From Chrysopilus asiliformis (taxonomy: Eukaryota > Arthropoda > Insecta > Diptera > Rhagionidae), in NCBI GenBank assembly GCA_964034945.1, contig OZ035962.1, forward strand, positions 113,709,234-113,773,233: a stretch of 64,000 nt of DNA. The letters are read 5' to 3'. This document shows, one piece after another, positions 22,773 to 35,855 of the stretch (its first letter is position 1; each line of letters begins with the position of its first letter). The position numbers were made by a program, and so were the translations under genes. The notes beneath the pieces were generated by a model that did not search any database, had not been told where the DNA came from, and saw only the letters and a list, made by a program, of their open reading frames with translations.

Positions 22773-24944
22773 AGTGGGTATCAAAAACAATTTCTAAAAA
22801 GTGTAGCCTCTATTTTATCATGAACTTAAATATACTTTAGAATGTTTACTAGCAGTGATGGAAGTCACGATCCGTCAACAGTTCGTCATTACAGTCTGAC
22901 TAAGCGAACTAAGTTTCTTTTTGTCAAATTAAAACCCTTTTGAAATCTCTTTTTGAAAAGACATTTTGGGATATTTTTAGAAGGCCCAAAATTTTAAGAT
23001 TTTTTTAGAGTACAAACCGTACGCTCAACGGAATTGAATTTTGGCGAACTGCCATGTAAATCCAGATAAAATAATAAACCTACTTTTTTTTAAATAATAA
23101 AGAAAAAGTATGTTGTCAAAATATCAGGTGCTTAGAAACAAAAACAGTTTTTTTCTATAAAAATGCATACACATATATTGTTGAGTTTAATCATATAAAA
23201 GGAATTTAATCATACAGAAAAGCATCCTGCATGTTAGTGCTGAAACTGTTGATCCGAATTCATATCCATAATGTGAGTGCACATTGATATCGTCCTGTCA
23301 ATGACAAAAAAAAACGAATGACGGACGACAGTAAAAGTTCAATCATGCATCGCAAAAACCTTTTGGCCATCCACATACAAACAAAGTCACATAAACACAA
23401 ACACACTGGACATAAAAAACCATTTGCCTACCATGATGATGATGATGGATTCCGGTTCCTGAAGGTCCACAGGATTAATATTTTATTTTCCGTAAACGTA
23501 GAAATCTGTTATGGTGATTTCTGTAAGAGATTTCCACTTCAGTTACCAAAAATGTGAGACATGAAACTGCTAGCATTTTGAGGGACATATTCAACGGGAA
23601 TCGTTTTGGGAGTTGTTCGACGCCTTACTAAACAAATCAATGCTAGAAGAGAAATATGTTGGAATCCTTTTGACTGACTGAATATACGGAAAATATCATT
23701 GTTCATATCTATCCCAATATCAGATCAGATCAGATGACATGAGATGAGATGAGAAAATTATATCCTGAGAATCGAAAAAGTGTATTGGAAGTGGCCAATA
23801 GTTTCAATAATTCCGGAGCACAAGTGAAAATGATTGTGTCGTATGGAAGTTGGTAAAGTATTGTCCAGCAGAATACAAGAGGCTAACTGAACTGAATAGG
23901 GGTTCAAATAGAATGTAGGATCCATTGAATAGGAAAAAAGGGTAGCATCCTATGAAAACTAGGACAAGTTACTGGACAGAATAGAATTGAACTGAACTTA
24001 GTAAGTATTGAAGATAGAGACCACAGTATATGTCGGCTGGCTTTCTCCCGTTTTATGCTTTTTTGTTCAATACAAGATGAGGTGGTAGATCACTTTTCTG
24101 TGTCGTAAATTATATTTGGGATGTGGGTGTTATTGTTGTAATTGTTGCACAACCGACATTCAAGTCGGAATTCGACATTCGAGACCCCGTCGTCGGCCAA
24201 TGCGACGACTATGTGTATATGAAAAAAAAGGAATTATGTTCGGAATGTACATCGTTATATGAACGGTAGTAGACATATGTCATAAAGGAAGGAAGGAAAT
24301 ATGGAAGGAATGAGGAGACTGAATCCTTGTCCATTGGAATTAGAAAAGCTCTGTACAATAGCGTAATAAAGCCCCCGTACAATGGATTCCATGCCAGAGT
24401 TGGGTTGATGGGTCATAAATTCGACAACAATAAAACTAAATGTGAAACGGCCACATCGTTCATACACACATGAATACTTTTGTATACATAACTAGTACGA
24501 GTAATGTAGCTACATAAGGATTATATGGTTACAATATACTAGAGTTACATACTGTCTTGTATCGGCGTATCGTTCGTTGTCCAGCAGCTGGTAGAGCTAT
24601 ATCCTTGTCAAAATATCCCCCAATGATACATGGAGCCAGTATATCGCTTTGGTTTTAGCTAACATGCTCACAGCATAGCCCCAACAATTTTGGCCACATC
24701 ATAGTAACGTCCCACACAGTTCCTAGTCCTTTGATATTTTTTTGTCATTGGAGCGGATAGGATTCTCGGGCCAGTGTTTTTCATGGTGGTTGAGCTTCGC
24801 TATTTGTTATACGACATTCACTCCAGCTTCATTTTGGCAAATTCGGACATTGGACTCAGTTCTTTGGGCATTGGAGAGCGTGGAAAATAATTACGGTTTT
24901 CAGTAATAAATTAAATTTCACCTTTTTCGATTTAAAAAAAAAAT
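22773..24944. other. No supported gene; short pentamer repeats at 23720-23755
   Basis: A tract of AGATC/GAGAT pentamers (23720-23755) and a short GAT run near 23436. No exon or element boundary was recognised. Confidence 0.45.
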
Positions 24945-25140
24945 ACAGGAATCTGGTGTTGAAATTTCAGAACTCCAGGCCCTGTAAGGATAACCAAATA
25001 TCATTTTTCCCATATTTTCTTCTGGGAAAACTGACTTTAGTGAATCTTATGTTAGAATGTCAAAAATCGAAATGGTAAAAGGATTTTCTTTTTTAAAAGT
25101 TTTTAAATACTTTTACCGGCTACGACGAGTATGCGTGCCA
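24945..25140 (+). mobile_element. Degenerate Helitron fragment
   Basis: TCTGGTGTTGAAATTTCAG and CCTGTAAGGATAACC, followed by TTTTTCCCA, match one internal unit of the Helitron at 38075-38712. The segment ends with a GGCTACGACGAGTATGC-like remnant of a Helitron 3' end. It is strongly diverged. Confidence 0.5.
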
Positions 25141-28100
25141 GTGGGATTATATTTCTCGGAAACTTGTAAGTAACCTAGATCCAACCTTCTTCAAAAATAG
25201 AGACATATGTAGCTATTACATAACATTGTTTTTGTTGTCTTTAAAACGTTGTGTCAAAATATATTCAATGTGTTTTACCTATGATATAATTGATAATGAA
25301 TCTTTATCAAACTAGAATTTAAACTTTAAAATCCTGAAAAATTTGTAAAATGCGTCTTAGGAAAGTTCTAATATCAAGTGATGATGTGTATTGTCTACTG
25401 TATTGTCTAGAATAAATTCTGATATTGGGAAATCTATCTTTTTCCTATGGCTACTGTCGAAAAGCCACATATTATTTGCAATCATCCTTTATTTTCCAAA
25501 AATTTCAGGTTCAAGGTTTTAAGTCTTAAGCAGGGTGACCATACGTCCAAGATTTGTGCGTGCTGCACCAGCGGGTCCCGGAAACTAATCTTTAGTCCCG
25601 AATCTTAAAAGCAAAAATTTTCGGCTGCGGTACAATTTTATGTATTTTTTTTCTTCTATAATATCTTTGAATTGATGTATATAAATATTCGGAAACTTGT
25701 ATTGATGTTTCGCAGATCTAATGCGTAAGAACTCCAAATGGTCCGAGTTGTGGGAAGAACGTTATGAGACAATTCTGACCTAACTGTGCCAATTTTAACC
25801 TGACCTAATTTAACCTGATCTAAGCAGTACAATATACAAGAAACATGTGCCGGTAAAATGTATTCAATTTGAAAACATGCGAACAAAAAAAAAGAACCAT
25901 TATTTTTCAGCCAATCTATATTGTATGGTCAGTAATACAAATTGATTAAAAGAAGCGATTTGGAATCAAGGAGATGTATTGGAATTCAGCTACTATTCAA
26001 AGATAGGGGCGGATTGAAGTGCGTTTAGCTTGTAGTAGAACTACATAACTTTTAGTTTAGTATTGCGAACAAAGTTAGACGTTGAAGTTCTGTAGAATCG
26101 ATGACCCGGCAGAATTTTCTACTTGACCTTTTTTTTATTAGTTTTTCAATAAATGCCTTGTAATGCATGAGGGTGAGCAGACCGTAGACGAGCCTAACTA
26201 AAGTCAAGTCCTTTTTGTACAGTTAAACCCTTGTACATATGCCTACAAGTATATCGTTTGGTTATTGCTGTGTAATGGTCCGGTTCTAAAGGCGTAAAAT
26301 TTTCCCTGCAAACTTGTCAAGCAGCAGCCGCGTTCATCTACCGGAACATAATAGTGGGATTTTCTTGCTCAGGTGTGTGACCAGGAAAACTATTTATAAG
26401 GGTTACACCTTGTCCTAGATTTCGTGTATTACATTACACATGAACACATGTGCGTCGTTAAGAGAGTTGATGACTAGCAAATTGCAAAGAAAATTTCATA
26501 ATTACTAGACTCTAATTGGAATATTTGCGATAAACATATCAAATAATTTTCTTACGGAAAATTAAATAACAAATTTTTTCGTTTCAAACCAGTGTGGGCG
26601 TTGTAAAAAAAACGCCAAGAGTTATCTAAACTGCCTGATTATCAAAGGACGATTTCCGTTTAGGAAGATTTAAAATTAATAATTTTTTTCGAAAATGGTA
26701 ATCATTTTTTGATGTGTAAAATCTTTTAATTGGACTAAAAACTTGTTTAAATATTGTATCACATATCTACATTTACGATCTGCAGTTCCCGTGCGTAAAG
26801 ATGTTATAAAATCCGTTATACAATATTTAAAAACAGTGAATTACAAATTTTGATTTCCTAAGAAAATCTGTAACTCAGATTAAAAAAAAAACTACTATTT
26901 ATAGTCACATGCAAAATTTCGAGCAAATCGAAAACCACTCATCAATCATTTTCCGTTGATTAAAAATCTCGCGTAGTACGAAAAGAGAAACAAAATTACC
27001 CGAATTGGAAATATTTTCGTGACTTTTTTAATTCTTCCTAAAACTGAATTTATCAAAACGGCAGCACTGTAGCAATTTTCCTACATCTAAATTTTTATAT
27101 CCGGTGTAGATTCAATTGAATAAGAAAACAGCAACGGTTTATGATAGTATATAGAGATTGGTGGCATGTCAAACGGCAGAAAGTAACAAATTATGTCTCC
27201 ATTAGAATGCCGTTGCGGCATGATGGGTTGCTATCAAGAACAACATTAAATAGCATTAATGGTCGTGCTTGTGCCGTGACTAATCCACTTTAGACTCACC
27301 TCCTTCAGCCGAAGATGGCAGAACCAGCAGTAGAATTAGATGGAATATACACGATTCTCTCATGTACAAACGACTATCCGTATCTCTATATGAGAAACTT
27401 ATCCGACAGATATAGAAGCTTAGAATAAAACATAGGATGGTTACAGAGGATAGACTCAAGTAATTCATAGTCTATCAGGGCAAGAAAATTGCCGAATGGA
27501 AACTCAACTCATATTATCCCATTGATATCCTAGCAAATGTTGGTAAGCTTGCCTGTCTACCCTTATGTCAAAACATCAAATTTGATATCATTCAATTTGA
27601 CTTTGTGGATCTTGACACATTCCACCAAGCCAAACTCATATTAATAAATACTCAGGACGTATACCTACACGAGGAATACGGAAAAATATTTCGGTATGGG
27701 GTCTAAAATTGCCGCACAAATATCTAAAGCGTCTGCGATGGGATGAGTTGAATGGGAGAAAGCTAAACGAGTACAAGAAATATATTGAAAATGTTGGATG
27801 TACTATAAACGACCATAACCTATCCCTGTGGCTGTAGTCCCGATTTCATCCCCATTCCGAATACCATTCATGTCATTTATTTTGTGTTACGAAAACTTGA
27901 ATCTTGAATAGAAGTTAAATTGAATTTCTCCTCCTTTTAATTAAGTAGTATATGTTGTGGCGTGTTGAGCTGTAGCCCCTTTGTGCCAACATTTCGGTGA
28001 ACAATGGCCGGGGCAAGTGCCCAAGATTAGTTCTCCTCCCAGTAGGCTTGTGGCTGTGGCAAAACTTTTCGCAATACTTCCAACAGCATAGTTTCTGGCA

Positions 28101-28601
28101 ATTTCACAGCTTCCAGTGCCAATTGTCTTGGGCCCTTGGAAGAAAGATAGACAGAGATCCCATTTTTCGGTCTGGATTCGGCTGGGTTGGGTTCTAATTT
28201 GGCATTCTTCAACGGCACACTAAGTAATGTCTATTTCATTAATTTGTACATTCGCATCCCTAAAGGAAATTATCTTGATTTACAGTCATGTATTTGCGCT
28301 GAGGGAGCGAAGAAGAAATTTGGTATAACTGAGTGAGGTGAAATAAACTGATTTTAGGATGACCATTTTTGTAGTTAATAATAACATGGAGAGAAATTTC
28401 ATTAGTTGAATTTGTGTCAACTTCGTTCGTGATTAATTCAACTAAGGACAGATTTCCATATATCAAAGCGATTCAATTGTTTATTTAAACATACTTTGCG
28501 TGATTAAATGATCACGTTCATGGTCAATTAGCGATCACATTCATTGTTAACTTGAACGAGATCATTTTTTTACGAAGTTGACAATCTAAACTATATTTAT
28601 A
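25141..28601. other. No supported gene; possible old MITE at 25544-25930
   Basis: GGTGACCATACGTCC near 25544 and the inverse-like TTGTATGGTCAGTA near 25920 could be the termini of a degraded element. A similar pair lies at 62487-62705. No coding exon was recognised. Confidence 0.35.
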
Positions 28602-30228
28602 CAGTGACCCAAAAAACTGTTCACAAATTTTATGTTGGCAATTCTTTGATCGCAGAGTCAGACAGATAAGTCTCTGGGTAATCGCCATTTTACTATATTG
28701 TTAAGTTGGCTACAGTTCTTTCAAGAAATTACATGTTTGTGTCTCTATCTGTAATTATCGCATTTCAGTTGCATTAAGTAGGTAAAAAGTAGTGTGAACA
28801 GTTTTTTGGGTGACATATTCATGATACTAGAAGAGTCAAAAATTTTAAAAATTGTTTTTTTTTTTCGTAATAAATTTTGATTCAATTTAACATTACTTTT
28901 GTGAATCAAGGTAATCACAATCATATCAGGAAAAATTTAAAGAGAAAAATGCGAGCTCGACAATTTTCAGATGGGGAAAAAGATAAAGTTCCATATTAGG
29001 ACAGCAATTATGGAAGAAATTAAAAAAAAAACTTCATGTCGTGAAATTGCATCGAGATTCAATGTTTCTATCGGCCTTGTAGCCAAAATTAAAAAAGAAA
29101 ACAAAATTGAGGTACAAGCTAACAAGGGTGGTCGGCCCGAGAAATTGTCACAGCAGACAAAACGCATGGTACGGCGACTTATCTGCACAGGCGCCGTTGA
29201 TAATGCTACCCAGGCGAATAGAATAATCCTTCAACAATGTAACATCGAAGTATCCAATGAAACTATAAGAAATTCGTTGAAGAAATTCGGATTAAAGGCA
29301 AAAAACAAAATCAAAAAGCCATTGCTTTCCAAGGCACACAAAAAAAATCGATTAGATTTTGCCAAAAGACATAAAGATTGCGATATTGTCCAATGGAATC
29401 AAGTGGTTTGGTCAGATGAAACCAAAATAAATCGTTTGTTCTCAGATGGGCGCATCTGGACTTGGGTTGACCGGCGAGGAGGCATACGAGAAAGAAATAT
29501 TATAAAAACATTAAAATATGGTGGAGGTTCTCTAATGACCTGGGGATGTTTTAAAGGTAATCGATTGGGTGTATTGCGGAGAATTCATGGCAAAATGAAA
29601 GCAGTCGACTATATTCAGATTCTAAAGGACTCTTTGATACCTAGTATTCAAAAATTCGGGTGTGAACCAAGAGACATTATATTTATGCAAGACAACGACC
29701 CTAAGCATACCGCCAAAAAAACCAAAAAGTTTTTGAAGAAAAAAAAAATCTAGTGATGGACTGGCCCTCACAATCGCCAGATATAAATCCGATAGAACAT
29801 TTATGGGCGATAGTAAAAAGGAAGATTGTATCAGACGGCGAAGTTCCAAAAACGGTCGATGAATTAGGGGAAAGGACACAAGTTGCTTGGAACAATTTGG
29901 ATGAGTCCATTTTGTCAAATTTGACAAACAGCATGCCAAATCGCATAAAAGCAGTGCTAAAAGCCAAGGGAGGATATACTCGTTTTTAATTTTTGATGAA
30001 AATGTGACTTTTTCTTGCAAGCCAAAAAAGTGTTCATACATGAATTTATCATAAATCAAAAAAAAAATTAAGAAAAAAAGATCAAATTCAATTTATGTTT
30101 TTATTTGCAGTAAATATACTCTATAAAACAGATCACATGATTTTTATAAGGGTGTAATAACAAAATCGAGGTTTATTCTTTGTTTTTTACTAATTTTCAG
30201 TATTTGTGAACAGTTTTTTGGGTCACTG
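28602..30228 (+). mobile_element. Tc1-type transposon, nearly complete
   Basis: A 1627-bp element flanked by TA (28600-28601 and 30229-30230), with 27-bp perfect terminal inverted repeats beginning CAGTGACCCAAAAAACTG. Each end also holds a second copy of the terminal motif in the opposite orientation: 28794-28814 (good match) and 30018-30038 (weaker). These place the inner motifs 213 and 211 bp from the outer ends. One transposase gene lies between them. Perfect termini and an almost intact gene indicate recent arrival. Confidence 0.95.
28949..29989 (+). pseudogene. Tc1-type DD34E transposase with frameshift
   Basis: Catalyses excision and TA-targeted integration of the element. One frame (28971-29753) carries the N-terminal DNA-binding region (CREIASRFNVS, helix-turn-helix), a GRPEK AT-hook-like motif, WSDETKIN (first Asp) and MQDNDPKHTA (second Asp). 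It then hits a stop just after an A run at about 29738-29749. A second frame (29753-29989) continues with DWPSQSPDINPIEHLW (Glu) and ends at GYTRF. Joining the frames puts the second Asp and the Glu 34 residues apart (DD34E) and gives about 338 residues, the family size. A one-base change in the A run is the likely cause. An upstream ATG at 28949 opens a different frame whose first residues (RARQFSDGEKDKV) look like a usual Tc1 start, so a second frameshift near 28990 is possible. Confidence 0.92.
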
Positions 30229-30455
30229 TATATCCTTAAATAAAAAGCTTCCTCTCAATTGATTTGCCTTTCGTTCCTTTGCGGACAAATTTTTTTGTTA
30301 TGTTATCAAAGAATACCAAGAAATGGCAGATTTAAAAAACATTTGCTAATAAACATTCGACAAAATTTCAGCAAAGCAAAAAAAAATTGCGCCGCCTGCA
30401 AATTTCTTATTGAAAAAATGTCTAAATTATTAAAATGGTGTCGCAGTCTTTAAAT

Positions 30456-30676
30456 CAGTGCTCCGCAAGCAGTGTGCCGCGGCACAAATGATATTAGGTG
30501 TGCCGCGGTAAACAATTCAAATAGCTATTTAATAATTCTTTCAGGATTTTTTTGCAATTTTAAATATATTTTTAATTTTAAATACAAATTTTTTTATATT
30601 TTCTTTTGTGGTGTGCCGCGGATTTCCAGAAAAAAAAACTGGTGTGCCGTATGCAAATAAAGGTTGCGGAGCACTG
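30456..30676. mobile_element. hAT-type MITE, 221 bp
   Basis: Terminal repeats CAGTGCTCCGCAA/TTGCGGAGCACTG are flanked by a perfect 8-bp duplication CTTTAAAT (30448-30455 and 30677-30684), the hAT hallmark. The subterminal motif GTGTGCCGCGG is present three times plus one variant (near 30473, 30499, 30611 and 30642), as is typical of hAT transposase-binding sites. It is non-coding. Confidence 0.92.
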
Positions 30677-30684
30677 CTTTAAAT

Positions 30685-33600
30685 GACAAAGTAAAAAATA
30701 CAGCATCAAATTTTTTCCTTTTTTTTGCCAATTACAGAGACGGGGAAAGGGGGAGATAAACATCCGACGTCCACTACTAGGTGGATAAAGCTGTCTTTTT
30801 TTTGTCGAAACTTGTAATTAAAATGGAATTATAGTATAAGTTATACAAAATTGATGTTCCATTAAATATCATCAAGAGTCGCAATACTTGTAATATATAT
30901 AATATATACGCCCATACGCAGCCCCAAGATTCATATACATTTAATTTTTGTTCTAGTTACTATGATAATGACAAATGGCACAACCCTAACTTCTCACTTA
31001 GGACTCCTAATTCTTCAACTGTGAGTTTCATCAACGATTCCTCCCGAAACATTCTAGAACATCAATTTTAGTGGAGTGTAGAGTAAACGGGATGAGTTGG
31101 AACACATTCAAATCGTAAGTCTCCGGCAAAAAGTAGACTATTTACAAGATGAATGTTGATTTTCAGCCTAGTAATGAATGACCCTTAGGACTTGTAAGAT
31201 TGGTTACAAGCCATCTATAACTTTGAAGGAAAGCGACTTTACCCCAATGACAGATACTGGGCCTGATCAGGTAAATGGGGTTCGGTCTCCCAACGTCAGA
31301 TAATTGGTAATTTAGTAGTTGGTAATTGTTTTCATTGTCTTGGAATTTCTAAAGGTATGCAAAGCGTTTTCGTTTGGTTTTGGCTTTACTGGTACATGGG
31401 ATGTGACTAATGAACTTAGACCAGATACAAATCAATTTGAATCACGGCATTAAGAAGCTTCCGTGTCTCACTACTTGCATGACGAGTGATATTTGGTTGT
31501 TTGAATTGTGAAATGTGACAAACTTGGAATATTGACAATTGGTTTTAACTATGTCTAATGAAGTCATTAACATGTTACAACAATTAACCGCTAGAACCAT
31601 AAAATCACACAACTTTATTGTTGTCTAGATCAGGTATCATCAGCTAGTGGCTCGGCTGGCTCATCACACAGATTGGCTTTAACAGCGTAGCCACTATAAT
31701 CGACCTTTTATTATGTGCTGTAATGCTTGTGTGTGCGGCTTCGGATCGTAGGAATAAAACGAATCGTGCTTTGAGTTGGAATCGGGGCATTCTTAGCATG
31801 ACGCATTTCATTTTAAATCAGTTCGTGTCAAGCCATTGCCGTGGAAGGTTGTGTTTCATTGAACTGTATTTTTATTTGTAGTGGTTACAAATTTTGATTG
31901 TAAAGGTAGCGACAGTTACTTTGATGGCTCCTGGTCTAGATATTGTCCAAAAGTAATATTACTAAAACTGTCACTAAAAGTAATATTTTCCTAGAATCAT
32001 TATTAGACAAAAAAGAATCTTGTATCTCAATTAACGAATTAAATAGAAAATGTTGGCATAGTAAAACTAAGAATTCCATGTGAATATAAATTAATTCTAA
32101 CCACTATAACCCCTATGAACTCTAATCGAAAAAAAAAGTTTTACAAGAAAAACACCACTTGTGAATCCCTACAATTTAATATGGAAAATTATCGATTTAA
32201 ATCCCCAAGAAAGAAAAATACTGATAAGAAAGGAAAGTAGGAATTACTTTCTTGAGTTGGTTTTCACCGAACCTGCCTATTTTCCGGTTCTATGGATTCA
32301 TTGGGTATTTAGATATTAAGAGACTCCTACTGATTTAAATGCTACTTTGGGAAAGTCTTTGTTTGGCAAAATCGCTCACATTCTGTTGACCTATAAACTA
32401 ACAGGTGTAATCGGCTTAAAATTTCGTCTTGTTTGGAGACCGAAAATTTAATTTCAATCGAAAATTGGGTGCTTGAATTATTAAGGCTGAAAATTTTAAT
32501 GAAAAACCTTTACAATGTAATAAAACCTTTTACTGTATGAATAGCTTTGATACTCTTTATTACAGATTGATTAAAAGTTTTGAGTTCTTAAATATCCAAA
32601 CACCAATTCAAAAATTTATATTTGGGCAAGTTAAGATTTATAAAGTTGCCAGATTTGTCAAGTTTTTAGAATAATGACAAAAAAAAGAATTTTGTTTTTG
32701 TTTTTTTAACGCTTGTTTCGCATTTTAAAATTCCAATACGAAATTCGAGATTAAGGGCTATGAAAACCACCGAGTGCCGTTTTTGAGCTACCTCGATTTA
32801 GTGAACGCTAAAAATTTCGTAAAACCCGTATAAATCAATTTTTTTCTAAGATCCATAAAGTAATTTACGCAGTTGTTTACCCGTAAAACCCTCTTTTAAA
32901 CCACCGAACGGTAATCTTAAAAACAATATATTTACAATAGGAAATTTGAGTATTTTTTTACTTTTTTGTGTATTTATTTAAATATGTAATACGGGAAAAC
33001 TGTAAAAAATATATTTCCATTCACCGGTGAAACACCAAAAAAGCAAATGCTTTTTTTAAAACTGGATAATATTACCAGAAAGTATCTTCAGTAGGCAAAC
33101 TCAAATGGATTTGGAAAATGGGAAGGTGGACATTTTTTTTTTTTTGGAATGATGTGACAAACCTTAATTTCTTTATTCAGATTGGAAGATATTTTCTCAC
33201 CACCTGAAGCAGGTGCCTGACAGATGGAATAAAAACCATAAATCTCAGTAGATAATGGAATCAGATGCTGATTTTGTTGGTAAAAAAAAATGCAAATGTA
33301 ACCGTAAAGGCCAAATGTACAAATTCACTACACAAACTCGCCTGAATCCATTTCATCGCGTAAAACTCCCTGAAGTCTCCACAAAAACCCTAGAATAGAT
33401 TCATGGAACAATTTTATGTATAGTCAGGTGATTTCGAAAGGTTAAAAAAATGCGGAGGTTGTATGAAAATTGCCAACCGAAGGCCTCTCAAATAAATTAC
33501 ATTCGCGTGAAAGGCTTAGAGCTGTTTTATAGTAACATATATAAGATTTTTTTTTGTGCTAAAAAGTGTTGGCAATGGCTGTTAGCGATCCAGGCGCAAT

Positions 33601-35011
33601 CAGAGTAAAAACTGAAGAATCTGTAGAGAACGTAGTGTAAATATATACATATATAATCTGTAAAAATGTGCTATTCGTTTCAGACGAATGCTAAGTGATC
33701 ATGGGGGCACAGAAAATTAAATTCGCTCGCCCATGGCCATTAATTGGCAAAAGTGCAGAAATTAATTGCGAAAGAAATTTCCGTATCAGCAAAGACTGAA
33801 AAATTCAGCCGTTAAGGAATTTCTGCTTGGTATGAAATGTGCAGCAGGTGAAAGTGGATAAATTAATAATTGGAACGTATTTCATACCGCGATTTTTTTT
33901 TTTTTTTTTTTTTTTTTTTGTTAAAGTTAATGTGAATTAAAATTTTTGCTATAGTTTCTTATGTATTTGGCACGTGAAAGTTCCTTTAAAAAAATAATTT
34001 AAACAATAGCTCCCTTCATTTTGTCTGATTAATTAATTAGAGGAAAATATTTTAAAAGCCTTTCTGACACTTGTTAAGGTGAAAGTCGATATGATTAAAA
34101 TTAATTTTAGTTTTCGATTCGATTAAATTTAAAAAAAATTTTATTGTTTAACTTGATACAAGTTCGACAGACATGTTCAAGCATATCAATTTTTTAATTT
34201 TACATTTAACTTGGCATATACATAAATCAAAGACCTTCAGAGATTTACAAAATAACAATCTTTGGGGACTCTTAACATGCTTATCATATCCTGTACATGA
34301 AGCCGAAAGTTCAAAAACTTCTGAAATAACACCGAAGGACGTAAAGTGGACGTCACCCCTTAAATTTACACAGGTTCCGTAACTTTGTGGTCGCTGCGAC
34401 CACTCTGCGACCTCTTATGTTACTAGGGATAGCTTTTAAGTAGGCAATTCTCGAACCAGTGACATTTGGATAAGTTTTTAGTGATTGGTTAAAGTTTGTC
34501 GAATGATTTCAGTATGATCTGGAGTTTTGCATACAAGTATGTTTGTATATCAACACCAGGATTGCCGCGGATGTCTACATTCGCAAATTCGAACTTTTCG
34601 CATTGCTTTTCACACATCCGTGCGCAAATGTAATTATTTTTTTTATATCACAGTTTTTTTCTTTCCACATAAACTTTGGAAAGCATTAAGGCTTTCCTCC
34701 ATTACCATGACTTCTGTAACTGCAAAAAAATGCAGAAAACTAGAGCAAGATAGACTTATGTAGATCTAAAAAGGAATGACTGAATACAAGTTAAACGCTA
34801 TCCCTTCCAGTTTTACAATTTTATAGCAATCATATCAAACCTTATGCTATGAATATAATGTTCAAATTGGCATGGTAACAAAGCTTTTGACTATGCATGC
34901 GAAGGAGAAAAATGACATCACGCTATAATAACAGTTTGAATGAGTCCGTGCTTACTATTCACTTACAGGGACAATGTGTGATTGTAGTAGAAATCGCCAT
35001 AAAATCGCCAT
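30685..35011. other. No supported gene; 27-base poly(T) at 33893-33919
   Basis: Over 4 kb without a recognised exon or element. The poly(T) tract could be the tail of a minus-strand retrocopy, but no body or target duplication was recognised. The frames at 34173-34382 and 34527-34763 are unsupported. Confidence 0.45.
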
Positions 35012-35855
35012 GGGATACGGTCGAAATTCCGAACAAAATAAAGTCGAATTGACAAAACATCGAATTTTTTACCAGTGTCGAATTACACATTAACGAAATA
35101 CAGAATTCAGAATGACAAAATACCGAATTTCTATAAGTAGAACTACATAAAACAGAATATGTCCAATAATTGAATATAACCGAAAAATAAAGAATTCACA
35201 AATTTCTTCATAGATATTTTTATTTACAGATTATTTAAGTGTACAAAGATTTCAAATTACTGCAAACAAATATTATATGCTATATTTCTTAAGTATTCAA
35301 CTTTAGTTAATGTATTTATGTTTTTGAAAATATTTTTTATATTTTTTAATGTTTTGACATTTTTTTTATGGAAAATTTATGGAAAAGGAACTATGGAAAT
35401 TTTCATGTTAGAACCGAATAGCACAATAACAAATTTCAACTGCAATTAATCGAATCTGCAAAACAGATTGGAATTGAAAGGACATACTATTTGACCTAAC
35501 AATTATAAAAAGATAAGAGGTTTTACAAATAGAATTTTTACAGCTGTTATTATTATTTGGGAACACGTATATAATACACAGTTCTCCTACAAAGCCCTGT
35601 AACACCGAATTACAAAAATCCGAAATATTAATTCTATTTTTTAAAAAAATTCGCGGCGAATTTTTTTAAAAAATAGAATTAATATTTCGGATTTTTGTAA
35701 TTCGGTGTTTTGTCATTCTGTATTTTGTGTTTCAGTATTTTGTAAATCTATATTTTGTGTTTCTGCCTTTAGTGATTCTGGATTTTGTTATTCGGCATTT
35801 TGTTTTCGATATTCTGTATTCTGCATTATTTTTTTCTGTGCTTCGTACCCAACCC
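35012..35855. mobile_element. Foldback-like element, 844 bp
   Basis: Starts GGGATACGG and ends CCC, flanked by a 9-bp direct repeat AATCGCCAT (35003-35011 and 35856-35864). This target length fits Foldback/Mutator-type elements. Both arms consist of degenerate repeats of about 16-20 bp: ACAAAATNCCGAA-type on the left (35028-35175) and the complementary ATTCGGNATTTTGT-type on the right (35690-35830). The left arm is interrupted by about 420 bp of AT-rich sequence. The centre of symmetry is the palindrome at 35601-35709. No transposase gene is present. Confidence 0.75.
35601..35709. repeat. Perfect 109-bp palindrome
   Basis: Two 54-bp arms match without a mismatch around a single central G at 35655. 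The arms begin AACACCGAATTACAAAAATC. It forms the apex of the foldback-like element. Confidence 0.95.

Noticed and set aside
33893..33919. Poly(T) tract as a retrocopy tail
   Set aside because: No adjacent retrotransposon or mRNA-like body and no target duplication could be identified.
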